The notes under the pieces: generated by a model | Databases searched by the model: none | Told to the model about the DNA's origin: nothing | The model's input: only the letters and a program-made list of their open reading frames with translations | NCBI GenBank assembly: GCA_035938875.1 | Contig: DASZGL010000022.1 | Location: forward strand, 1-37,103 | DNA from: DASZGL01 sp035938875 | Lineage (GTDB): Bacteria; Chloroflexota; Dormibacteria; Aeolococcales; Aeolococcaceae | Length of the DNA: 37,103 bases | Direction of reading: 5' to 3' | Made by a program: the position numbers and the translations under genes | Shown: in pieces, positions 29,599 through 37,103 of the stretch | Numbering within the stretch: the stretch's first letter is position 1 | Layout: every line of letters starts with the position of its first letter

Positions 29599-31227
29599 TC
29601 AGCGACGGATGGGGCGGCGGCGCGACTGGCTGTCCCACGCGCCGTCGACGCCGTCCTCGCGGAGTCGGTATTTCTGGATGCGTGTCGTCGGCGTCTTGGG
29701 GAACTCCGCGTACATGCCGATGTAGCGCGGCAGCATGAACGCGGGAAGGCGCTCCTTGAGGTAACGGTAGAGCGCTGCAGAGTCGAGCTCGACACCCGGT
29801 TGAAGGACGACGCACAGCTTGACCTCGTCCTCTACTCCGGTCGGTGCGGGGGTGGCGACGGCCGCGGCCTCGAGCACGTCGGGATGACCGAGCGCAGCCT
29901 GCTCGATCTCGACCGGGGCGATCATCTCGCCACGCCGGCGTATCGCGTCGCGAAGCCGTCCGATGAAGACGAAGTCCCCGTCGTCGTGCTGGCGCATCTG
30001 GTCGCCGGTGCGATACCAGCCGTCGGCGGTCCACATCCCCGCCGTGCCACCCTCATCGCGAAAGTAGCCCTCGAAGACGATGTGAGCCGCGCGCGGCCTG
30101 ATCCACATCTCGCCTGCCTCGCCGCGCGCCACCTCGTTGCCGTTCTCGTCGCAGATGCGCGCCTCGAAGCGCTCGGTGGCGCGGCCCACCGTGCCCGGCG
30201 GAGCCGGAGATGACGACGGTCGCGTCCAGCACGACGCCGTCTCCGTCTGTCCCCACACGTCCTCGATGGTCAGCGCGTAGCGCTCCTCGAACATCCGCCA
30301 CGTGTCCGCTGGAGCGGCGCTGCCCATGATGCGGCGAACCGGGTTGTCGGCGTCGTCGGCGCGGCGCGGGCGCTTGCCGAGGACGCTGACGATGGTGCCG
30401 ACGTAGGGGAAGAACACCGCGCCCTCGGCTCGGATTCGTGACCAGAAACGAAACGGGTCGAAGGCGATGTCGATGGCGATGCGACCGCCGCGCCACAGCG
30501 TGCCGAGAAGGGTTCCCTGGCACGTCGCGTGGAACAACGGCAGGCATGAATAGACGGTCTCGCCCTCGTTGACGCGGACCAGCTCGTCGCCGTAGCAGAT
30601 GGCGTGCAGGGTCTCAGCGGTGCGGCTCCAGATGACCCCCTTGGGCCGTCCCGTCGTACCCGAGGTGTACATCAGCCGCGCCGGCGCTGCCGGGTCGCGC
30701 GGTGGCAGTGGTGGAGGAGAGGACGAGGCGCGCTCCAGCAATGCATCGAAGGAGACGCAGCCTGACGGCACATCACCGCCGGCGACGAGAACATCGCGCA
30801 GGGCCGGAAGCTCATTGCGCACCTCGGCGAGGGCGCTGTAGAGCGGCGACTGGCAGACGACGACGCCGCCGGCGGCGTGGCTCATGACGCTTCGCAGGGA
30901 CTCGCCGAGAAGCATGCTGTTGACCGGCATGAACACCGCCCCGAGCTTGACGCAGCCCAGCCATGTGGCCAGCATCGGCAGCGAGTTGAGGCAGCGCGCC
31001 ATGACCACGTCACCGCTTCCGTAACCGAGGCCGAGCAGCAGGTTGGCGCCGCGGTTGGCGACCTCGTCGAGCTCGGCGTACGTTAGCGCGCCGTCGGCAG
31101 TGCGCACGAAGGGCCGAGAACCGTAGCGAGCGGCCTGCCGCTCGATCATCTGCCGGATGGTTTGCGTCGTCTCCGGCAGGAACGCCTGCGCCGGTTCAGC
31201 GGACACGAGATGTTTCGGCGATCTCAC
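29599..31227 (-). CDS. Acyl-CoA synthetase (AMP-binding, CaiC-like)
   Basis: 542 residues of the ANL superfamily. YTSGTTGRPKG (187-197) is the ATP-binding P-loop, WGQTET (325-330) the aromatic/adenine motif, GWYRTGD (403-409) the ATP ribose-binding motif, and K519 in TRIQKYRL the catalytic lysine of the C-terminal domain. The enzyme makes an acyl-AMP then an acyl-CoA from a carboxylate, ATP and CoA. Overall it resembles crotonobetaine/carnitine-CoA ligases; the acid is unknown. GTG 31227 overlaps livF by 32 bp; GTG 31206 is a possible shorter start. Being the last gene of the Liv operon, it may activate the imported substrate, which is inference. Confidence 0.9.
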   Translation of the reverse strand: MRSPKHLVSAEPAQAFLPETTQTIRQMIERQAARYGSRPFVRTADGALTYAELDEVANRGANLLLGLGYGSGDVVMARCLNSLPMLATWLGCVKLGAVFMPVNSMLLGESLRSVMSHAAGGVVVCQSPLYSALAEVRNELPALRDVLVAGGDVPSGCVSFDALLERASSSPPPLPPRDPAAPARLMYTSGTTGRPKGVIWSRTAETLHAICYGDELVRVNEGETVYSCLPLFHATCQGTLLGTLWRGGRIAIDIAFDPFRFWSRIRAEGAVFFPYVGTIVSVLGKRPRRADDADNPVRRIMGSAAPADTWRMFEERYALTIEDVWGQTETASCWTRPSSSPAPPGTVGRATERFEARICDENGNEVARGEAGEMWIRPRAAHIVFEGYFRDEGGTAGMWTADGWYRTGDQMRQHDDGDFVFIGRLRDAIRRRGEMIAPVEIEQAALGHPDVLEAAAVATPAPTGVEDEVKLCVVLQPGVELDSAALYRYLKERLPAFMLPRYIGMYAEFPKTPTTRIQKYRLREDGVDGAWDSQSRRRPIRR

Positions 31228-31903
31228 CGGCGCGCATCACCAGCTTGATGTCGGCGACGCCGAGCACGGCGTCGACCTCCTGCTCGACGACGAGCACCGC
31301 CGCCCCATGATCGGCGCGGCTGCGCAGCTCGCTCAGCACCGCGCTGCGCGCCGGCCCCGACAGCGCCGCGGTCGGCTCGTCACAGAGGATGACCCTCGGG
31401 CGGGTGAGCAGCGCGCGGGCGATGGCGACCAGCTGCTGCTGGCCTCCGCTGAGCAGGCCGGCACAGGTCTCGTGCTGGCGGGCGATGTCGGGAAAGCGCT
31501 CGAACCAGTCCTCGGGTCGCTGCGGCTCGACCCCCCGGCGCCTGGCGAAGCGGGCCATGTCGAGGTTCTGGCGGACCGTCAGCTCCTTGAACAGGTGACG
31601 TCCCTGGGGGACGTGGGCGATGCCCAGGCGGGCGATGCGCTCTGCGGCCATGCGGTCGATGCGCCGACCATCGAGCATCACCTGCCCGGCGTCGGCGTGG
31701 ATGATGCCGCTCAACACCAGCAGCAGTGTCGACTTGCCCGCACCGTTGGGGCCGAGGATGGCGACAACCTCGCCGCCGTGCAGGTCGAGGTCGACGCCGC
31801 GGAGCACCGGGACGCGACCCCGGTGGGCGCGCAGTCCACGCGCCTTGAGCACCGGCGCCAGGGTGGGAACGGCGGCGCGAGGCGACGCCGCCGGCGGGCT
31901 CAT
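31196..31903 (-). CDS. livF: Branched-chain-type ABC transporter ATPase (LivF-like)
   Basis: 235 residues. Walker A GPNGAGKST is at 51-59, the signature LSGGQ at 150-154 and Walker B ILCDEPTA (D174, E175) at 171-178. Length, order and sequence fit LivF, the second ATPase of HAAT-family importers. ATG 31903 overlaps the livG stop by 4 bp (ATGA). The import system carries amino acids, carboxylates, urea or aromatic acids in different organisms. Confidence 0.93.
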   Translation of the reverse strand: MSPPAASPRAAVPTLAPVLKARGLRAHRGRVPVLRGVDLDLHGGEVVAILGPNGAGKSTLLLVLSGIIHADAGQVMLDGRRIDRMAAERIARLGIAHVPQGRHLFKELTVRQNLDMARFARRRGVEPQRPEDWFERFPDIARQHETCAGLLSGGQQQLVAIARALLTRPRVILCDEPTAALSGPARSAVLSELRSRADHGAAVLVVEQEVDAVLGVADIKLVMRAGEIAETSRVR

Positions 31904-32658
31904 GCCGGCTGCTCCACAGCGGCCATACCGCAGAGGTGGCGCACGCGCGCGTCGGCAAGCACCGAACGGGCCACGCCCCCGGCGACCACGGCACCGGCGT
32001 CGAGCACGAGGATGCGATCGGCAACGGCGCCGACGATGTCGAGGTCGTGCTCGACGAGCAGCACCGCGACGCCGCGGTTGCGCGCGGCGACGATGAGGTC
32101 GCGCACCGCGTGGGTGTCCTCCGGCGTCAGGCCCGCGGTCGGCTCGTCGAGGACGAGAATGCGCGGGTCGGCGACCAGCGCGCGGGCCAACTCCACCCGG
32201 CGACGCTGACCGTGCGACAGCACGGCCACGCGCGCTGACCAGCGATCACGCAGGCCGACGGCGTCGAGTGCGGCGATGGCTCGCCCCCGTCGTCGCCTGG
32301 CAACCCAGGGCAGCCAGCCGCGCCAGGCACCGTCACGCGGATCGGCGTGCAGGCCGACCAGCACGTTGTCGAGTGCGCACAGCGACTCGAGCAGCCGACC
32401 GTCCTGGAAGGTGCGCACCACACCACGGCGCGCCAGTCTCGGCGCCGGCGCCGCGGTCACGTCACCGCCCATGAGCTCGATGCGCCCCGCGTCCGGGCGC
32501 AGGATCCCGGTGAGCGCGTTGAGGAGCGTCGTCTTCCCCGAGCCGTTGGGTCCGATGACCGCCACCACCTCACCGTGGTCGACGCTCAAGTCGACGTCGT
32601 CGAGGGCGACGACGCCGCCGAAGCGCTGGCGCAGTCCGGTGGCGCTCAGCGTGGTCAC
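31900..32658 (-). CDS. livG: Branched-chain-type ABC transporter ATPase (LivG-like)
   Basis: 252 residues from GTG 32658; the frame runs upstream into livM but the GTGA overlap with the livM stop fixes the start. Walker A GPNGSGKT is at 36-43, signature LSHGQ at 147-151 (His in place of the second Gly, usual for LivG-type proteins), Walker B ILVLDEPTAG with D171/E172, and switch H204 in VEHDLD. It forms the ATPase pair with LivF under the LivH/LivM permeases. Confidence 0.93.
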   Translation of the reverse strand: MTTLSATGLRQRFGGVVALDDVDLSVDHGEVVAVIGPNGSGKTTLLNALTGILRPDAGRIELMGGDVTAAPAPRLARRGVVRTFQDGRLLESLCALDNVLVGLHADPRDGAWRGWLPWVARRRRGRAIAALDAVGLRDRWSARVAVLSHGQRRRVELARALVADPRILVLDEPTAGLTPEDTHAVRDLIVAARNRGVAVLLVEHDLDIVGAVADRILVLDAGAVVAGGVARSVLADARVRHLCGMAAVEQPA

Positions 32659-33656
32659 GCGCGTCGCAGTCGCATAAGCCCGTCGCGCAGCGCTCCGGCG
32701 CGCCACATGACGATGGCGATGATCGCCGCGCCCTTGAGAGCGATCTCGCCGGCGGGATACTCGGTGAGAGCGTTCTCCAGCGTGGCGATGATGGCCGCGC
32801 CCACAACCGCGCCGTAGACGCGTCCCTGACCACCGAGCAGCACCATCACCGCGACCAGCACAGACAGCACCACGTCGAAGGTCGGCGGCGAGATGGAGAT
32901 GATCGCCCCCGCATAGAGCCACCCGGCGATGCCGGCCACCGCACCGGAGAGCGCGAACGCGGACACCTTGCACACGCCGGTACGCACGCCGGCCGAGCGT
33001 GCCGCGAGCTCATCGTCGCGGACCGCCATGAATGCCAGGCCGAGCGGAGAGCGGCGCAGCAGCTCGACGGCGACGACGACGATGACCAGCGCAGCGAAGG
33101 CGAGCAGATAGTTGTCGCGATATGAGGTCAAGGTGATGCCGAAGAGCGATGGTGCGGGGATGTCGCTGATCCCGGTGAATCCGCCAGTCACCGACGTCCA
33201 GTTGAGGAACAGCAGCTGCACCACCTGGCCGATGCCGAGGGTGATCACGGCAAGCTGGTCGCCGCGGACTCGCAGAGCCGGAAGGCCGATGAGCGCACCG
33301 GCAAGGAGCCCGAAGCCGACGGCGGCGAGCAGCGCCGTCGCCGACGACGCGCCGTGCTGGGTGGTGAGGTTCGCGGTGGTGTACGCGCCAACGCCGTAGA
33401 GCGCGGCGTGGGCGACGGAGAACTGTCCGCATAGGCCCAGGACGATGCAGTAGCCGACGGCGAGGACAGCGTACGTCGCCGCCACGCGAGCCAAGTCGTA
33501 GACGTGGGCGCTGGGAACCAGCAGGGGCACCATTCCCGCGGCGACCAGTGCCGGGAGTCGCAGCCGCAGCCAAACGGGCGCGCGCGCCGATGCCGCCAGC
33601 CGGCGGAGCGCCGCTCCGTCGAGGGGGGCGACGCCACCGCCGGCGCCGGCGCGCAC
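32655..33656 (-). CDS. livM: Branched-chain-type ABC transporter permease (LivM-like)
   Basis: 333 residues, about ten hydrophobic helices. GYCIVLGLCGQFSVAHAALYGVGAYT is the LivM-family loop with the conserved G-Q-x-S-x-x-H/G-A-x-x-x-x-G-A-Y pattern, and TGGFTGISDIP and AVRDDELAARSAGV (EAA-like coupling loop) are the other landmarks. GTG start at 33656, 7 nt after the binding-protein stop. Overlaps livG by 4 bp. Confidence 0.92.
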   Translation of the reverse strand: MRAGAGGGVAPLDGAALRRLAASARAPVWLRLRLPALVAAGMVPLLVPSAHVYDLARVAATYAVLAVGYCIVLGLCGQFSVAHAALYGVGAYTTANLTTQHGASSATALLAAVGFGLLAGALIGLPALRVRGDQLAVITLGIGQVVQLLFLNWTSVTGGFTGISDIPAPSLFGITLTSYRDNYLLAFAALVIVVVAVELLRRSPLGLAFMAVRDDELAARSAGVRTGVCKVSAFALSGAVAGIAGWLYAGAIISISPPTFDVVLSVLVAVMVLLGGQGRVYGAVVGAAIIATLENALTEYPAGEIALKGAAIIAIVMWRAGALRDGLMRLRRA

Positions 33657-33663
33657 GCCGACC

Positions 33664-34884
33664 TCAGTGCTGAAGTGGGACCTCCTTCACCGACAGCGGC
33701 GCGGTCTGCTGATAACCGGTGTCGAAGACGAACTTGCCGCCCTTGATGTGGAAGTACCAGAGGATTCCGCCGAGGCGGCCCCCACCGGTGTCGAACTTCA
33801 GCTCGCCGACCCCCGTGTCGCTGATGTCGACGTTGTGCAGCGCGTCGGCGAGCTTGGTGCGATCAGTGGGTCCGGCTTCGAGCGCCTTGGCGACTGCGCG
33901 AACGCCCTCGTAGGTGAACGCCGCCGGGTCGGGGATGATCGATGTGCCGTACTTCGCGCTGAAGGCGTCACGCAGGTGCTTGGCGGCGCTGGTGTTGCGA
34001 TCCGGATCGCTGGGCGTCTGGCCGATGGCAACCTCGGCGAGCGGCCCGGCGAGGTCGAGGAAGTTCTGGCTGAAGAGCACCGCCTCGGTGTCGATCACCG
34101 GCAGGTTGGGAGCGATGTCGTGGAGCTGCTTCAGCTGGGTGGTGTCGTCGCCGGTGAGCCCGGCCATGGCGACCACGTCGGGACCCTGCTGCACCTCGTG
34201 AGCGACGATGCCCTGGGTGTTCTTGTCACCGAGCGTGTATGGCTGGTTGTCGACGATCTCGCCGCCGTCACGGACGAACTCCTCCGCGAAGAGATCAGCC
34301 ATCTGCAGACCGAATCCGGCGTTGGCCTTGAGCACCGCAGCCTTGCGATAACCCAGTTTGTAGGCGCGGTCGGCGGCAGAGTACGCATAGGCGGGGAACG
34401 TCGGCGGCACGACGAACACGCTGTGCCGCGGCGTGGCGATGATCTTCGCCGACGACGCATAGGTCGACAGATACGAGACGTTGGCGCGATCGAGGACCGG
34501 CGCCGTGGCGATCGCCGCGTCGCTGAAGCCGGTGCCCAGGAACGCCCAGTACTGGTCGTCGCTGGCGATCTGGTTGGCGATGCTGACGCTCTTGTCGACG
34601 CTCTCGGTGTCGTCGAACGTCTTGATGACGATCTTGGCCCCGGCGTATGGACCCGACGCCACTCCGCCCGAGTTGTTGATCTCCTCGGCGGCGAGGTCGG
34701 CACCCTGCTTGATGTGCAGTCCGTCCGCCTGTGCGTCGCCGGTCATCGGGCCGACAACGGCGAGCGTGAACGTCCTCGACGAACCGCCTCCGCCGGAGCT
34801 GGATGAGGTGCTCGAGCCGCACGCGGCAAGTGTCATCGCCGGCAACGCCGCGGCCGTGGCGGCGAAGCGCAAGTGTGGGTGCAC
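33664..34884 (-). CDS. Branched-chain-type ABC transporter substrate-binding lipoprotein
   Basis: 406 residues from GTG 34884, fixed by GAGGAGGGA (34892-34900) 7 nt upstream. VHPHLRFAATAAALPAMTLAAC is a lipoprotein signal (C22). The mature part is a type I periplasmic-binding-protein fold (LivJ-like): LAVVGPMTGDAQADGLHIKQGADLA is the first-domain ligand loop, KIVIKTFDDTES and YLSTYASSAKI follow, and LPVIDTEAVLF and FTYEGVRAVAKAL lie in the second domain. The gene sits between livH and livM, so the ligand defines the operon's role, but it cannot be read from sequence. Confidence 0.92.
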   Translation of the reverse strand: MHPHLRFAATAAALPAMTLAACGSSTSSSSGGGGSSRTFTLAVVGPMTGDAQADGLHIKQGADLAAEEINNSGGVASGPYAGAKIVIKTFDDTESVDKSVSIANQIASDDQYWAFLGTGFSDAAIATAPVLDRANVSYLSTYASSAKIIATPRHSVFVVPPTFPAYAYSAADRAYKLGYRKAAVLKANAGFGLQMADLFAEEFVRDGGEIVDNQPYTLGDKNTQGIVAHEVQQGPDVVAMAGLTGDDTTQLKQLHDIAPNLPVIDTEAVLFSQNFLDLAGPLAEVAIGQTPSDPDRNTSAAKHLRDAFSAKYGTSIIPDPAAFTYEGVRAVAKALEAGPTDRTKLADALHNVDISDTGVGELKFDTGGGRLGGILWYFHIKGGKFVFDTGYQQTAPLSVKEVPLQH

Positions 34885-34891
34885 GCGAGAG

Positions 34892-34900
34892 TCCCTCCTC
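34892..34900 (-). promoter_or_regulatory. Ribosome-binding site of the substrate-binding protein gene
   Basis: GAGGAGGGA, 7 nt before GTG 34884. It decides against the much longer upstream frame, which overlaps livH. Confidence 0.7.
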
Positions 34901-34921
34901 GGTTTCCTGTCTCCTTCCCGG

Positions 34922-35800
34922 TCAGACACGTTCGGCCACCACTCGCCTCGCCAGGCCGCCGGGACGGGCCACGAGGACCAGCACGAGGATGGCCACGTTG
35001 ATGGGCTGCTGCCAGATCGCCCCCACGGTGACCTGGGCGACGGCGTCGGCGAGGCCGAGCAACAGCCCGCCGGCGGCCGCCCCGAGCAGAGAGCGGCCGC
35101 CACCGAGGACGGCGGCGGTGTAGGCGTTGAGGGTGAACTGGAAACCCGTGGGAATGGAGACGCTGCCCGCCTCACCGAAAAACAGCAGCGCGGCGAGCGC
35201 GCCGACAGCGCCGCAGCCGGCGTAGAGCAGCGTCGTCACCCTGCCCACGGGGATGCCGCCGAGCCGCGCCGCGAGGGTGTCCTGGCGCACCGCACGGACG
35301 GCGCGGCCCCAGTCGGTGCGCTGGAGGAAGACCACCAGGCCGGCGGCGAGGAGGACGACGAACACCGCCGTCCACGCCAGGGTGACGTCGACCGACGTCC
35401 CGGCAACGGGGTGGTGCGCCGAGCCGAAGAGCGGGGGAAAGAACTTGTCCTCGGCGCCGAATCGGTTCTGCGCCGCGTTGCGCATCACCAGGGCTAGGCC
35501 GAGCGTGGCCATGATCGGCACCAGCGCGTCACCCCGACCACGCAGCGGCCGCAGCGCCAGCAACTCGGTGAGCATGAGCAGCACCATCCCGGCGGCGATG
35601 CCGGCCAGCGCGGTCAGCGCGTAGTTGCCCGACGACGAGTAGACGGCATAGGCGATGAACGAAGCGAGGACTATGGAGTCGCCGAATGCCAGGTTGATCT
35701 CGCCGATCACCGCGTAGACCACGGCGAACGCCAGGGAGAGCAGAGCGAAGGAGAAGCCCAGGGTGAGGCCGACGACCAGCACGGTGGGGACCTCCGCCAC
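34922..35800 (-). CDS. livH: Branched-chain-type ABC transporter permease (LivH-like)
   Basis: 292 residues, about eight helices. GLTLGFSFALLSLAFAVVYAVIGEINLAFGD is the LivH N-terminal signature (family L-G-x-x-Y-A-L-x-A-x-G-L-T-L-x-x-G-x-x-x-x-x-N-x-A-H/F-G). AVRAVRQDTLAARLGGIPV is the coupling loop, and FTLNAYTAAVLGGGRSLLGAAAGGLLLG is the C-terminal landmark. GTG 35800 has GGGGAGGTG (35811-35819) upstream. First gene of the operon livH-binding protein-livM-livG-livF-ligase, followed at a distance by MarP. A TATAGT -10 box at 35888-35893 is the probable operon promoter. Confidence 0.92.
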   Translation of the reverse strand: MAEVPTVLVVGLTLGFSFALLSLAFAVVYAVIGEINLAFGDSIVLASFIAYAVYSSSGNYALTALAGIAAGMVLLMLTELLALRPLRGRGDALVPIMATLGLALVMRNAAQNRFGAEDKFFPPLFGSAHHPVAGTSVDVTLAWTAVFVVLLAAGLVVFLQRTDWGRAVRAVRQDTLAARLGGIPVGRVTTLLYAGCGAVGALAALLFFGEAGSVSIPTGFQFTLNAYTAAVLGGGRSLLGAAAGGLLLGLADAVAQVTVGAIWQQPINVAILVLVLVARPGGLARRVVAERV

Positions 35801-35834
35801 GGTCGCGCTTCACCTCCCCGTGTCTGCGCCGGCT

Positions 35835-35898
35835 ATGGGTGCGCGGGTCGCTGCTGCCTCTCTCGAAGGGCCGCGGCGAGCGCGCAAACTATACCCAT
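35835..35898. promoter_or_regulatory. Divergent promoter region of the Liv operon and the hydrolase-fold regulator
   Basis: The 125-bp gap (35801-35925) holds TATAGT on the minus strand (35888-35893) as a good Liv -10, giving a ~80-nt leader. On the plus strand the overlapping TATACC (35890-35895) is a weak -10. ACCCAT (35893-35898), overlapping both, is an inverted match to ATGGGT (35835-35840) in the Liv leader, 58 bp apart; this is the only repeat I see that could serve as an operator pair. Confidence 0.35.
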
Positions 35899-35925
35899 CT
35901 TCCCGATCAGCTACGGAGCGCGGGC

Positions 35926-37103
35926 GTGAGCGGATCAACCTCTCCGGCCGTCGCCTCGCCGGCATTCGCGTCGCTGCCGGCTCGGCGCCTACCCGGTCCC
36001 CTGGCGGCGTGGTCGCTGGGTGAGACGGGACCGCTCGTCGTCACCGTGCACGGTCTTGCCGAGAGCAGCCGCTACTGGACGCTGCCGCTCAGCCGGCTGG
36101 CGGACAACCACCGCGCGGTCACCGTCGACCTGCTCGGGTTCGGCCGGTCGCCATGGCCCGACCTCGGCTACTCGGCCGAGGGCCACGCCGATGCCCTTCG
36201 CGCCACCCTCGACGCCGCCGGGCTGGCCGGCGAGCGCGCGGTTGTCGTCGGCCACCAGGCGGGGGCGGCGGTTGCGCTCGCCTACGCCGGTCGCTATCCC
36301 GACGCCGTGGCGTCGGTCGTCGCCTTGGGCACGCCGTGGTTCCGCTCTCCGGGCGAGGCGCGCCGGGCGCTGCGCGGTCCCTGGTGGCTGTCGCGCTGGC
36401 TGGTCGAGCACGAGGACCGCGCCCGCCTTCTCTGTCTCACCCTCTGCGGCGGGCGGCGGCCGCTGGTCCCGCGGCTGGCCCGATGGTTCGCCCCGGCGAC
36501 GATGCCGGCCGAGGTCGTCGAGGACGCCTTCCTGCACACCTGGCGGTCACTGTCAGGGACGCTCGCCTCGTGCTGGATCGAGGCTTCGCTTCCCGCGGTG
36601 CTGGGCGACAGGTTCGCCGTCCCGGTCCTCGCCCTGCACGGTGACGAGGACGCGCTGGTGCCCGTCGAGAACCTCGTCGACGCCGCGGTGACGCGGCCCT
36701 GGTTGCACGTGGAGACGCTCGCCGGCCGCGGCCACAACCTCGCCTGGGACGACCCGGCCGCCGTCGCCGCGATCGTCGACGAGGCCGCGCAACGCCTGCG
36801 CCACGGGTCCGCCGGGCACGACTCGCTCGCGGTGCCGGCGGCGGCGCCGCGCCGCCGGCTGGCCGTCCCCGGACTCGTGGCGGCGGAGGGAGACGAGATC
36901 ACCGTCGCCGAGGCGGCTCGGCTCGCCCGCGTCGAGCGGCGCACCGTGATCGGCTGGGTGGCCCATGGCGCGGTGACCGCTCGCCGGGGCGGCAACCGGC
37001 TGCGCGTCGATCGCGCCTCGCTGTTGCGCCATGTCTTCGGCAGCGACCAGCCGAGCGCCACCCTCCTGGGCAGCGCCTGGCTGAGCGCCGCGGAGGCGGC
37101 GGC
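35926..37103 (+). CDS. Catalytically degenerate alpha/beta-hydrolase fold fused to excisionase-type HTH (3' end outside window)
   Basis: At least 392 residues, open to the window edge. GTG 35926 has GGAG (35915-35918) 7 nt upstream. Residues ~20-300 are an alpha/beta hydrolase: oxyanion VHGLAESS (H42-G43), DLLGFGRSP, the nucleophile elbow reads VVVGHQAGAAVALAYA with Q111 where G-H-S-x-G needs Ser, then the acid D242 in HGDEDALVP and H270 in GRGHNLAWDDP. Without a nucleophile it should not be a normal esterase. Residues ~324-372 are an HTH_17/excisionase-like DNA-binding domain (EITVAEAARLARVERRTVIG, then GGNRLRVDRASLL). WLSAAEAAA (from 385) appears to start a second such domain at the edge. 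It is divergent from the Liv operon. A ligand-binding transcriptional regulator is the best reading; the fold is clear, the role inferred. Confidence 0.8.
   Translation, partial: MSGSTSPAVASPAFASLPARRLPGPLAAWSLGETGPLVVTVHGLAESSRYWTLPLSRLADNHRAVTVDLLGFGRSPWPDLGYSAEGHADALRATLDAAGLAGERAVVVGHQAGAAVALAYAGRYPDAVASVVALGTPWFRSPGEARRALRGPWWLSRWLVEHEDRARLLCLTLCGGRRPLVPRLARWFAPATMPAEVVEDAFLHTWRSLSGTLASCWIEASLPAVLGDRFAVPVLALHGDEDALVPVENLVDAAVTRPWLHVETLAGRGHNLAWDDPAAVAAIVDEAAQRLRHGSAGHDSLAVPAAAPRRRLAVPGLVAAEGDEITVAEAARLARVERRTVIGWVAHGAVTARRGGNRLRVDRASLLRHVFGSDQPSATLLGSAWLSAAEAA

Noticed and set aside
29585..29600. GACGGC/GCCGTC hairpin after the CoA-ligase gene as an intrinsic terminator
   Set aside because: Stem of only 6 bp with no T-run; it also overlaps the stop codon, and the MarP-like gene follows within 49 bp.
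28332..29738. Long plus-strand frame opposite the MarP-like gene (468 codons)
   Set aside because: No recognisable domain and compositionally biased; the minus strand gives a complete CvpA-plus-protease protein with an intact triad.
33667..34806. Plus-strand frame opposite the Liv binding-protein gene (379 codons)
   Set aside because: Arginine/glycine/valine-rich with no motif, while the minus strand encodes a lipoprotein signal and a type I binding-protein fold between livH and livM.

Overview
This 37.1-kb window comes from a very GC-rich bacterial chromosome. I read 31 protein genes and one tRNA gene, and no transposase, integrase, phage gene or CRISPR array. Several families point to Actinomycetota or a close terrestrial relative such as Dormibacterota-type lineages: a DUF222/13E12 HNH protein with a LexA-like box, a MarP-type protease, an Eis-type acetyltransferase, a TIGR03086 protein, an F420 (deazaflavin)-type oxidoreductase domain and an MmpL-like exporter. 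GTG starts are common. At least eight starts lie 4-10 nt behind a TANNNT -10 box, which suggests leaderless mRNAs. The phylum is an inference.

Layout. 0-6 kb: HNH protein, divergent DHFR/RibD-like reductase, a membrane-anchored WTWDG-repeat protein, and a WYL regulator divergent from a TIGR03086 protein. 6-9 kb: CHAP lipoprotein with six tandem 42-residue repeats, then a DUF899 protein. 9-12.6 kb: MmpL-type exporter divergent from a MarR regulator, with one palindrome covering both -35 boxes, then a DinB-fold protein. 12.6-15.3 kb: MocR regulator and DMT transporter whose divergent start codons overlap inside a 15-bp-arm inverted repeat, then OsmC. 15.4-20.5 kb: same-strand run of aldo/keto reductase, cupin, Eis-like acetyltransferase and sulfatase. 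20.5-23.3 kb: divergent hydrolase and PQQ-propeller lipoproteins. 23.4-27.2 kb: an F420-type reductase domain fused to a polytopic membrane protein, a methyltransferase, a SRPBCC protein and tRNA-Leu(CAG). 27.2-28.4 kb: a single-chain siroheme decarboxylase (AhbA-AhbB fusion). 28.4-35.8 kb: MarP protease and a complete Liv-type ABC operon (livH, binding protein, livM, livG, livF) with an acyl-CoA ligase. 35.9 kb to the end: a divergent gene, cut by the window edge.

The most unusual gene is this last one. It encodes an alpha/beta-hydrolase fold whose nucleophile Ser is replaced by Gln (Q111), fused to an excisionase/MerR-type DNA-binding helix-turn-helix and apparently the start of a second. 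Its position opposite the Liv/ligase operon suggests a degenerate enzyme recruited as a ligand sensor for uptake and CoA activation of a carboxylate. This is a hypothesis. Other items worth attention are the reductase-membrane fusion, the MocR/DMT overlapping promoter, the MarR/MmpL shared operator and the solitary siroheme decarboxylase.
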